Part shown: positions 1 to 5,577 of the stretch, piece after piece
Layout: every line of letters begins with the position of its first letter
Position numbering within the stretch: the stretch's first letter is position 1
Origin: Planococcus sp. (in: firmicutes)
Lineage (GTDB): Bacteria; Bacillota; Bacilli; Bacillales_A; Planococcaceae
Assembly: GCA_030147455.1 (NCBI GenBank)
Contig: JASKZU010000281.1
Span: forward strand, 1-7,439
DNA length: 7,439 bases
Direction of reading: 5' to 3'
Made by a program: the position numbers and the translations under genes
The notes under the pieces: model-generated
What the model was told of the DNA's origin: nothing
What the model saw: only the letters and a program-made list of their open reading frames with translations
Databases searched by the model: none

Positions 1-1863
1 GAAGAAGGCGGTTCAAGCGCCAACAAGCATTTTACGGAAGACCATGGCACTAAGCTGTTCCTGAACCGCAATTTGCAATTCAAGGAATTTACGCTCCGCA
101 GCATCGGCGACAACGTAGAAATATGGGTAGCCAATGATTTGGCGTACGGCCCGAACAATCCGAAACCGGCCGATATCGTCACGCAAGCACAAGTGGACAA
201 ACTGAGTGCAGAATTCGATGATAACATCTATCCAAAAGCGACCGAATTCTTCGGAATGCCGGATTCGCTGGATGGCTCGAATTCGCCGCTTCCGGGAATG
301 GTCGGGCTGGAAGATGGCTACTACGAAGGTTCAGATAAAATCATCATGCTTGTCGACAATGTACAGGACCAGGGATGGAACGACCCGTCTTATCCATTTT
401 TCGTTGCCGGCTTTTTCTGGCAGACACTTGAGAACTACACAGACCGCAATATTATCACCATTGACACCAATTCATGGGAAACCCGTCTTGAAGATACATT
501 CTACGGAACGACAATACACGAATTGCAGCATTTGATTCATGCAGACAACGATCCTTCAGAAGAAACATGGCTGAACGAAGGAATGTCCACTTTCTCTGAA
601 TTCTTGGGCGGTTACGGCCACGGGGAAGGCTCCATCAACTTTTTCCTGGATCATCCTGAAAACTCGCTGGTCAACTGGGACGAGCATGCAAACACCGAGA
701 CAGGTCCGGAAACCATTGCTGACTATGGCCAAGTTTACCTGTTCACGCTTTATATGTACGACAAGTTTGGCCAGGAATTTATTCGTGAACTGGCAACGGA
801 TGGCAATACACAAGGCATAGCGAGCGTTGATAAAGTACTGAAAGATTATGGAACAGATAAGACGTTTACCGAGCTGTACCAGAACTTTGTGACAGCATTG
901 ACGCTTGATGACGGCAGCGTCAGCAGCGATTATCAGTTCGACAGCATCGATTTGCGCAATTTGCCTGTCGGCAACGGTGTGCGTGGCAAAACCGTCGATT
1001 TTGAAAAAGCTAAAACATTTGAAAAAGAAGGCGTGCCGGCCTGGGGCGGCGACTTCAAGGAGTTCGACCTTGATCGCACAGTGCGCGGTATGAAGTTTGA
1101 CGGCGTCGAGTTTTTGCCGCTGCAATGGCAGTCCGTCAACAATCCGCTTGATGCGTCAGAACAAGTGCTTCACGCAAATAACGGAGATGAAGCGGACCAA
1201 GCGCTGATCTTCGGGGCATCGGTTCCTGCAGACAATCCGGTGCTGAGCTTCGATCACTACTATGATATCGAAGAACAATGGGACTTTGCGGCTGTTCAAA
1301 TCTCTACTGACGGCGGAGAATCATGGAAATCTCTCAGCAACGCCAATACGCGTTCGGATGTTGTAACAGAGGGACACCCAACAATTAAAGGCAACTTGAC
1401 GGGCTTTACCGGCCATAAGCTAAACTGGTCGACCGAAACATTTGATTTGTCTGCGTACGCCGGAAAAGACGTGCTCGTGTCGTTCCGCAACATGACGGAT
1501 TGGGGACATAACGATGCCGGCTGGTTTGTGAAAAACATCGAATTGGGCAATTTTAAAGCAGGTGGATCTTCTGTTGAACCGTTCCAGTCGCTTGGCGAGC
1601 TGAAAGGCGAGTATGTCGACTTCACGACAACTTTCATCCAAACAAAGAAAAACGGAAATCAACGTGTGTTCCATATCGATCCGTTTAATGTAACGGAAAA
1701 AGAAGCGTTGAACCTTCAACAAGTTTTGCGAGAAGGCAATTTGAAAATGATCACGTCCTACGCAGCAGCACCGGACCAAAAAGAAGCAAAAGACTTTACG
1801 TACGAAGTGCTGTTCAAAGAAGACAAGGCGAAAAAAGCCAAAACACAAAACAACAAACAATAA
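1..1863 (+). CDS. Secreted zinc metalloprotease, M30-like core with InhA-like C-terminal domain (5' end missing)
   Basis: The frame is open from the first base, so the N-terminus, including any signal peptide and propeptide, lies upstream; 620 residues are visible. Residues 173-177 read HELQH, the HExxH zinc site. They are followed at 190-194 by WLNEG, whose Glu193 is the likely third zinc ligand, as in gluzincins. The helical stretch after it (a tyrosine-rich YGQVYLFTLYMYDKFG segment) resembles hyicolysin (peptidase M30). Residues about 417-516 form an InhA-type (M6, MAM-like/choice-of-anchor J) beta-sandwich: YDIEEQWDFAAVQISTDGG, then FDLSAYAGKDV and GWFVKNIELG. The tail is Lys-rich with no LPxTG anchor, so the enzyme is probably released outside the cell. 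It lacks the M6 zinc motif HExxHxxGxxxE, so 'immune inhibitor A' would fit only the C-terminal part. The protease call is firm; the family assignment and substrate are inferred. Confidence 0.85.
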   Translation, partial: EEGGSSANKHFTEDHGTKLFLNRNLQFKEFTLRSIGDNVEIWVANDLAYGPNNPKPADIVTQAQVDKLSAEFDDNIYPKATEFFGMPDSLDGSNSPLPGMVGLEDGYYEGSDKIIMLVDNVQDQGWNDPSYPFFVAGFFWQTLENYTDRNIITIDTNSWETRLEDTFYGTTIHELQHLIHADNDPSEETWLNEGMSTFSEFLGGYGHGEGSINFFLDHPENSLVNWDEHANTETGPETIADYGQVYLFTLYMYDKFGQEFIRELATDGNTQGIASVDKVLKDYGTDKTFTELYQNFVTALTLDDGSVSSDYQFDSIDLRNLPVGNGVRGKTVDFEKAKTFEKEGVPAWGGDFKEFDLDRTVRGMKFDGVEFLPLQWQSVNNPLDASEQVLHANNGDEADQALIFGASVPADNPVLSFDHYYDIEEQWDFAAVQISTDGGESWKSLSNANTRSDVVTEGHPTIKGNLTGFTGHKLNWSTETFDLSAYAGKDVLVSFRNMTDWGHNDAGWFVKNIELGNFKAGGSSVEPFQSLGELKGEYVDFTTTFIQTKKNGNQRVFHIDPFNVTEKEALNLQQVLREGNLKMITSYAAAPDQKEAKDFTYEVLFKEDKAKKAKTQNNKQ

Positions 1864-1869
1864 TGAGCG

Positions 1870-1905
1870 AAAGAGCGGACAAGTGTCCGCTCTTTTTTGT
1901 TTTTC
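1870..1905 (+). terminator. Rho-independent terminator of the metalloprotease gene
   Basis: An 11-bp perfect stem (AAAGAGCGGAC / GTCCGCTCTTT) closes a 4-nt AAGT loop and runs into a T-rich tract (TTTTTTGTTTTTC). It begins seven bases after the TAA stop, so it ends the protease transcript and separates it from the downstream MarR unit. Confidence 0.92.
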
Positions 1906-1981
1906 TTCTGTATCTTTGCGACTGAACAATTCGTTTTCTAAAGAACAAATGCAAAAAAAGAAAAATATAAAGCATTCTGGC

Positions 1982-2010
1982 TTGTAAAATTAGTACATAT
2001 CATGTACCAT
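1982..2010 (+). promoter_or_regulatory. Candidate sigma-A promoter of the marR-yhgE unit
   Basis: TTGTAA (1982-1987) and TACCAT (2005-2010) are 17 bp apart, each matching 4 of 6 consensus bases, about 30 bases before the MarR start. The match is moderate. An alternative -10 is TATCAT at 1998-2003, but it lacks a good -35. The palindrome at 1993-2007 lies inside the spacer and touches the -10, which fits a repressible promoter. Confidence 0.4.
1993..2007. promoter_or_regulatory. Palindromic operator candidate for the MarR regulator
   Basis: GTACAT-ATC-ATGTAC is a perfect 6-bp inverted repeat with a 3-bp centre. It lies just upstream of the MarR-family gene and overlaps its likely promoter. 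A further copy of the TAGTAC half-site element (also at 1991-1996) occurs at 2019-2024, next to the ribosome binding site. MarR dimers usually bind palindromes of 15-20 bp in their own promoters, so autoregulation is the natural reading. Binding itself is inferred. Confidence 0.55.
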
Positions 2011-2037
2011 AAAATAAATAGTACAGGGGGTATACTA

Positions 2038-2496
2038 ATGTCGAAAGAATTATATACAGCTTACGCCAAGTTCAGCGAAGCAATTTTGGAAGTGAATGCT
2101 TACGTATCCGATGTATTCGGCGACAACGAACAGTTAAAGCCTTACTCGCCGCAGCAGCTTCAGACGCTGCGGATCATTAATAAATACCGCATCATTTCGC
2201 AAACGGAAATTGCCCAGATTCAAGGCGTTTTCAAAACCGCCATTTCCAACCGCATCAAAAAACTTGAGCAAGACGGGCTGATCACCATTGTGTCGGATCA
2301 GGACCTTAGAAAAAAAGCAGTCTCCATTACGCCAAAAGGCAGTGAGCTGCTGAAAGTCAGCGAATCAGCCATTTACGAGAACTTGAACCAGTTGTTGGGA
2401 GAGCGCTTTACGAGCGAAGAAATCATTACATTCACGGCACAGCTTGACGAAATTGTTGACTGCCTGAAAAAAGAAAAGAGTGCTGAACAGCAATGA
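2038..2496 (+). CDS. MarR-family winged-helix transcriptional regulator
   Basis: This 152-residue protein has the usual MarR length. An N-terminal dimerisation helix (about 5-30) is followed by the winged helix-turn-helix. Recognition helices span about 53-78 (SQTEIAQIQGVFKTAISNRI) and the beta-wing about 84-101 (SDQDLRKKAVSITPKG), with the conserved Asp/Arg wing pattern and the ITPKG turn. The C-terminal helices complete the dimer interface. I chose ATG 2038 because AGGGGG lies seven bases before it; the in-frame ATG at 2002 has no ribosome binding site and falls within the promoter/palindrome. The stop overlaps the start of the YhgE/Pip gene (ATGATGA), so the two are co-transcribed and probably translationally coupled. 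It most likely represses its own unit. The inducer is unknown. Confidence 0.93.
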   Translation: MSKELYTAYAKFSEAILEVNAYVSDVFGDNEQLKPYSPQQLQTLRIINKYRIISQTEIAQIQGVFKTAISNRIKKLEQDGLITIVSDQDLRKKAVSITPKGSELLKVSESAIYENLNQLLGERFTSEEIITFTAQLDEIVDCLKKEKSAEQQ

Positions 2497-3158
2497 TGAA
2501 CGAACTGAAAACTGTTTTTACGAAGAAACTGCTGATCATTTCTTTAATAGCGGTCATGTTTTTGCCAGTCATTTATAGTGCGTCTTTTCTTACCTCGATG
2601 TGGGATCCTTATGGGAAAACCGAAGCGCTCCCGATTGCCGTGGTTAACGAAGACCAGGCAGCCGAGCTAAACGGCGAAACGATCGAACTGGGAAAAGAAG
2701 TAGAAGATGAGCTGGCGGGCAACGACTCGTTTGAATGGCATTTCGTCAGCGCCGAAAACGCAAAGACCGGTGTTGAACGAGGAGATTATTATGCAGTCAT
2801 TACGATGGCTTCGGATTTTTCCGAAAATGCAGCCTCGCTTTTGTCATCAGAACCGAAACAAATCACGTTGGATGTCACGACCAATCCGGGCTATAGCTAT
2901 TCCGGAAAGTCGATCGCTGATAAAAGTGCATTGGCGGTCGAGGATGCAGTAGCTTCCGAAGTACGCGAACTCTACACCAAAAAGGTGTTCACAACCGTAA
3001 ACGAGCTCAATGACGGCTATGTCAAAGCATCAGATGCCACTCTTGAACTAAATCAGGGCTCTCTTGAGCTGGAAGACTCGATCGGCCAGCTCACCGGCGG
3101 CATGTCTGCTTTAGCAGCGCAAACCCCGCCTGTTATCAGTACAGAACTGGAAAACTGA
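2493..3158 (+). CDS. YhgE/Pip family membrane protein, N-terminal part (ends at a frame break)
   Basis: The first part of a YhgE/Pip (phage infection protein-like, ABC-2-related) membrane protein. A short basic N-terminus and one transmembrane helix (about residues 13-33) lead into the family signature MWDPYGKTEALPIAVVNEDQ (37-56). The long extracytoplasmic domain contains GDYYAVITMASDFS (97-110), another family hallmark. The last 40 residues start the helical/coiled-coil spacer (LELNQGSLELEDSIGQL). Translation stops at TGA 3156-3158, where the next frame begins with an overlapping ATG (TGATG). The gene overlaps the MarR stop codon; ATG 2493 and ATG 2496 are both possible starts, and neither has a strong SD, which suggests coupling. 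Alone this piece would be a single-pass protein without the membrane domain. It is probably half of one interrupted gene. Family role: export, envelope or toxin-secretion related, poorly defined. Confidence 0.82.
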   Translation: MMNELKTVFTKKLLIISLIAVMFLPVIYSASFLTSMWDPYGKTEALPIAVVNEDQAAELNGETIELGKEVEDELAGNDSFEWHFVSAENAKTGVERGDYYAVITMASDFSENAASLLSSEPKQITLDVTTNPGYSYSGKSIADKSALAVEDAVASEVRELYTKKVFTTVNELNDGYVKASDATLELNQGSLELEDSIGQLTGGMSALAAQTPPVISTELEN

Positions 3159-3937
3159 TGGAAGCGAGCGGGCAAATCGGCCAAGGTATGGGGCAAGTGG
3201 CTGAAGGCGCAGAAAGCTTGAGCGACGAACTGGCCGGTGCTTCGGAAGAATTGGCCGACTATGCATTCGAGCCTGTAAATGCAGAAAAAATCAGCGATCC
3301 GGTAGAGATCAACGAACAAACCATAACGAATGTCGACAACTATGGACAAAGTTTTGCTCCTTATATTATCGCTTTGAGCCTGTTTGTCGGGTCGATCGCT
3401 TTTTCAACGGTTTATCCGTTCCGTTCGCAATACAAAGAAGCAAAAAATTCATTTCGCCTATGGGCAAGCAAGTTTTTTGTTATTCTGGCGCAAGGCACGC
3501 TGCAAGGGCTTTTGCTGGCGGTGTTTATCCTGAAAGTACTCGAAGTGCCGGTAGAGAACGTATCGTCGTTCTTGTTGATCGTCTTGGTCATTTCGAATGC
3601 ATGGATATTCCTGTTGTCGTTCTTAGTGGCTGCTTTTGACAAGGTCGGGAATTTTCTTGGAATTTTATTGCTGGTGCTGCAGCTCGGAGCGAGTGAAGGA
3701 ACATTTCCGATTCAATTGACGAACGGTTTTTTCCAGGCGGTTCATCCTTATTCACCTATGACTTATGCAATCAAAGCATTAAGAGAATCGATTTTTGGAT
3801 TTGAAGGCAATGTGCCTTTTGGACAGTCTGTCATTATTCTTGCAGTCCTATGGCTCGTTATGGCTTTCTTGTTATGGGCCGTTTACTATTTCCGCTTTGA
3901 CCGCAAAACGGAAGATGCTGCAGCCGTTGCCGACTGA
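3158..3937 (+). CDS. YhgE/Pip family membrane protein, C-terminal part (ABC-2-like domain)
   Basis: This frame carries the rest of the YhgE/Pip protein: a Gly/Ala/Ser/Glu-rich helical spacer (residues 1-37, QIGQGMGQVAEGAESLSDEL) and then five hydrophobic helices at about 68-88, 105-128, 138-160, 163-178 and 224-245. The family signature is HPYSPMTYAIKALRESIFG (196-214) before the last helix. The spacer has no signal sequence and reads as the middle of a protein, so the ATG at 3158 is unlikely to be an ancestral start. It lies one base inside the previous stop (TGATG), with a weak GGAAA six bases upstream that could permit reinitiation. One added base before TG at 3156 would fuse the parts as ...ELEN-L-MEAS.... 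Mutation, sequence error or a genuine two-piece protein are all possible. Together the pieces give about 481 residues, short for this family. Confidence 0.82.
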   Translation: MEASGQIGQGMGQVAEGAESLSDELAGASEELADYAFEPVNAEKISDPVEINEQTITNVDNYGQSFAPYIIALSLFVGSIAFSTVYPFRSQYKEAKNSFRLWASKFFVILAQGTLQGLLLAVFILKVLEVPVENVSSFLLIVLVISNAWIFLLSFLVAAFDKVGNFLGILLLVLQLGASEGTFPIQLTNGFFQAVHPYSPMTYAIKALRESIFGFEGNVPFGQSVIILAVLWLVMAFLLWAVYYFRFDRKTEDAAAVAD

Positions 3938-3972
3938 CAGCCCCGCTTTTTCTTTAGGAAAAAATGGCGGTG

Positions 3973-3981
3973 TGATAAGAT
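3973..3981 (+). promoter_or_regulatory. Weak candidate extended -10 promoter for kbl
   Basis: TGA-TAAGAT has the TGn extension and 4 of 6 bases of a -10 box. It lies about 35 bases before the GTG start of kbl, and no recognisable -35 is present. No terminator is visible between the YhgE/Pip gene and kbl, so read-through from the marR unit is equally possible. Confidence 0.25.
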
Positions 3982-4015
3982 GGAGTCAGAATTTCTTTTT
4001 GAAAGGAAGAGGACT

Positions 4016-5206
4016 GTGTCAAAAAAATTGGATGCGTTTTTGCAAGAAAACCTGAGCGAACTAAAAGAACAGGGATTATACAATGAAGTAGATCCGGTCG
4101 AAGGGCCGAACGGGGCCATCATCAAAGTTGCCGGCAGCGAACTGATCAACTTGTCATCGAACAACTATCTGGGATTGGCGACCGATGAAGAGCTCAAGCA
4201 AGTGGCGATTCAAGCAGTCAAAGACTACGGCGTTGGTTCGGGTGCAGTCCGCAGCATTAACGGCACACTTGATCTTCACGTCAAGTTAGAAGACAAGCTG
4301 GCAGAATTCAAAGGCACCGAAGCGGCGATTTCGTTCCAGTCTGGCTTTAACTGCAATATGGCAGCGATTTCCGCCGTCATGGACAAAAACGATGCGATTC
4401 TTTCCGATCAACTGAACCACGCGTCGATCATCGACGGGTGCCGCTTGTCCAAAGCGAAAATCATTGCCTATAAGCACTCCGATATGGAAGATCTTCGTGC
4501 AAAAGCAAAAGAAGCGACAGAATCCGGCCTTTACAACAAAGTGATGGTCATCACAGACGGCGTCTTCTCGATGGATGGCGACATTGCAAAGCTCCCAGAG
4601 ATCGTGGGAATCGCCAAAGAATTCGATCTCATCACCTATGTGGATGATGCACACGGATCGGGCGTAACTGGAAAAGGCAAAGGAACCGTGAAGCATTTCG
4701 GCCTTGAAAAAGAAGTCGACATGCAGATGGGCACATTGTCTAAAGCAGTGGGCGTTGTCGGCGGCTATGTCGCGGGGAAGAAAAACCTGATCGACTGGCT
4801 GCGTGTCCGTTCCCGTCCGTTCTTGTTTTCCACGGCGGTTACACCGGCTGATGCAGCTGCAACGATTGCCGCGGTCCAAAAAATCATCGATTCTACAGAG
4901 CTGCACGATAAGCTGTGGGATAACGGCGATTACTTGAAAAAAGGCTTGAAAGAGCTGGGCTTTAATATCGGCGATTCGGCCACGCCAATCACGCCGTGCA
5001 TCATCGGCGACGAAAAACTCACACAGCAATTCTCGAAGCGCTTGTTCGAAGAAGGCGTGTATGCGAAATCAATCGTCTTCCCGACGGTCCCACGCGGCAC
5101 TGGGCGCGTGCGCAATATGCCGACAGCGGCGCATACAAAAGAAATGCTCGACGAAGCCATCCAAACATACGGCAAAGTCGGAAAAGAACTGGGCGTCATC
5201 AACTAA
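4016..5206 (+). CDS. kbl: Glycine C-acetyltransferase (2-amino-3-ketobutyrate CoA ligase)
   Basis: A PLP-dependent alpha-oxoamine synthase of 396 residues, the normal Kbl length. With CoA it cleaves 2-amino-3-oxobutyrate, the product of threonine dehydrogenase, to glycine and acetyl-CoA in the cytosol; the reverse reaction is also possible. Visible features are LINLSSNNYLGL near the N-terminus, the SGFNCNMAAISAV substrate/PLP region, DDAHGSG (Asp210, His213) and the PLP Schiff-base lysine Lys243 in GTLSKAVGVVGGY. RSRPFLFSTA and a C-terminal PRGTGRVRNMPTAAHT follow. I chose GTG 4016 because AAGGA lies eight bases before it; the in-frame ATG at 3980 has no such site and would add 12 residues, some encoded by the SD. 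BioF-like 8-amino-7-oxononanoate synthase is the main alternative, but the sequence reads as Kbl. No threonine dehydrogenase gene adjoins it. Confidence 0.93.
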   Translation: MSKKLDAFLQENLSELKEQGLYNEVDPVEGPNGAIIKVAGSELINLSSNNYLGLATDEELKQVAIQAVKDYGVGSGAVRSINGTLDLHVKLEDKLAEFKGTEAAISFQSGFNCNMAAISAVMDKNDAILSDQLNHASIIDGCRLSKAKIIAYKHSDMEDLRAKAKEATESGLYNKVMVITDGVFSMDGDIAKLPEIVGIAKEFDLITYVDDAHGSGVTGKGKGTVKHFGLEKEVDMQMGTLSKAVGVVGGYVAGKKNLIDWLRVRSRPFLFSTAVTPADAAATIAAVQKIIDSTELHDKLWDNGDYLKKGLKELGFNIGDSATPITPCIIGDEKLTQQFSKRLFEEGVYAKSIVFPTVPRGTGRVRNMPTAAHTKEMLDEAIQTYGKVGKELGVIN

Positions 5207-5207
5207 T

Positions 5208-5243
5208 AAAACCCTGCACAGCTTTTGCTGTGCAGGGTTTTTT
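5208..5243. terminator. Strong rho-independent terminator after kbl
   Basis: A perfect 15-bp stem (AAAACCCTGCACAGC / GCTGTGCAGGGTTTT) closes a TTTT loop and is followed by a T run, starting two bases after the kbl stop. On the minus strand the stem ends in TTTTATTA, so it could also stop transcripts of the small minus-strand ORF upstream of it. It closely resembles the hairpin at 5525-5563. Confidence 0.95.
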
Positions 5244-5342
5244 GCATCACTTCAAGCGTAGGGGAAGTTTGAAGGAAAAATACAGGTGGGTGAAGGACTT
5301 TGCTTCAAGAACTTCTTCCTTATTCAGATACATGGATCCTTA

Positions 5343-5432
5343 TCAAAAAAGGTATTTTAGAAAACCGGATGTCATCAATCCGAAGAGCATGCCGGCAAGA
5401 AAAATGAGAAAGAGTTTGAGTTTTCTGTTCAT
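5343..5432 (-). CDS. Candidate 29-residue single-pass membrane peptide
   Basis: The minus strand reads MNRKLKLFLIFLAGMLFGLM followed by TSGFLKYLF, then tandem stops TGA TAA. A basic N-terminus (Arg3, Lys4, Lys6) precedes one hydrophobic helix of about 17 residues (7-24), the form of a small inner-membrane protein. AAAGGGG lies seven bases before the ATG, and a plausible promoter lies further up (see 5469-5499). Bidirectional hairpins bound the ORF on both sides, so it could be a self-contained transcription unit between two convergent genes. I do not recognise a family and cannot give a function. It may be a membrane regulator, a type I toxin-like peptide or a chance ORF; the hydrophobic run with no charged residue in the helix argues mildly for a real gene. 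Confidence 0.5.
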   Translation of the reverse strand: MNRKLKLFLIFLAGMLFGLMTSGFLKYLF

Positions 5433-5468
5433 GGCTTTCCCCTTTCTTAGCGAGTGATCAAATATGCC

Positions 5469-5499
5469 TTTATATTCAGCATTCCACTGCCAGGTTCAA
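5469..5499 (-). promoter_or_regulatory. Candidate promoter of the small membrane-peptide ORF
   Basis: On the minus strand TTGAAC (5494-5499) and TATAAA (5469-5474) are separated by 19 bp. The boxes match consensus at 4 and 5 of 6 bases, but the spacer is longer than the ideal 17. The predicted transcript would start near 5462 and carry a leader of about 30 bases with the AAAGGGG ribosome binding site. Confidence 0.4.
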
Positions 5500-5524
5500 A
5501 TAAACATTTTTTGGAAACACATCA

Positions 5525-5563
5525 AAACCCCTCTGTACAGCTAATGACTGTGCAGAGGGGTTT
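5525..5563. terminator. Bidirectional terminator between convergent units (ends the M20 gene)
   Basis: A 16-bp stem with one G-U wobble (AAACCCCTCTGTACAG / CTGTGCAGAGGGGTTT) closes a 7-nt loop. It lies 14 bases beyond the stop of the minus-strand M20 gene and is followed on that strand by GGGGTTTTGAT. On the plus strand the T tract is weaker (TTTCGTTT). It mainly serves the M20 transcript. Confidence 0.9.
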
Positions 5564-5577
5564 CGTTTAGATTGAAG

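Noticed and set aside
556..1125. Minus-strand open frame opposite the metalloprotease gene
   Set aside because: Antisense shadow of a strongly supported coding region, with no ribosome binding site or domain.
2002..2037. Upstream in-frame ATG extending the MarR protein by 12 residues
   Set aside because: It has no ribosome binding site and lies within the promoter/palindrome; AGGGGG before ATG 2038 decides the start.
3145..3160. Programmed -1 ribosomal frameshift joining the two YhgE/Pip pieces
   Set aside because: The direction would fit, but GGAAAAC is not a proper X-XXY-YYZ slippery heptamer and I see no obvious stimulatory stem just downstream; kept only as a remote option.
3943..3970. 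Hairpin CCGC-TTTTTC / GAAAAA-GCGG between the YhgE/Pip gene and kbl
   Set aside because: The stem is A/T-rich with unpaired bases and has no T tract after it, so it is not a convincing terminator.
3980..4015. Upstream ATG extending Kbl by 12 residues
   Set aside because: No good ribosome binding site precedes it, and the stretch includes the AAGGAAGAGG that serves the GTG at 4016; family length also fits GTG.
4286..5029. Long minus-strand open frame opposite kbl (247 codons)
   Set aside because: It is fully antisense to a clear enzyme gene, rich in Cys/Phe/Arg as codon-complement frames are, and has no recognisable domain.
5250..5274. Short inverted repeat CTTCAA / TTGAAG after the kbl terminator
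   Set aside because: Only six base pairs with a 13-base gap and no associated promoter or T tract; likely chance.
4996..5457. Plus-strand open frame running from inside kbl through its terminator
   Set aside because: It overlaps kbl in another frame, crosses a strong terminator and has no credible start; its 3' part is the complement of the small membrane ORF.
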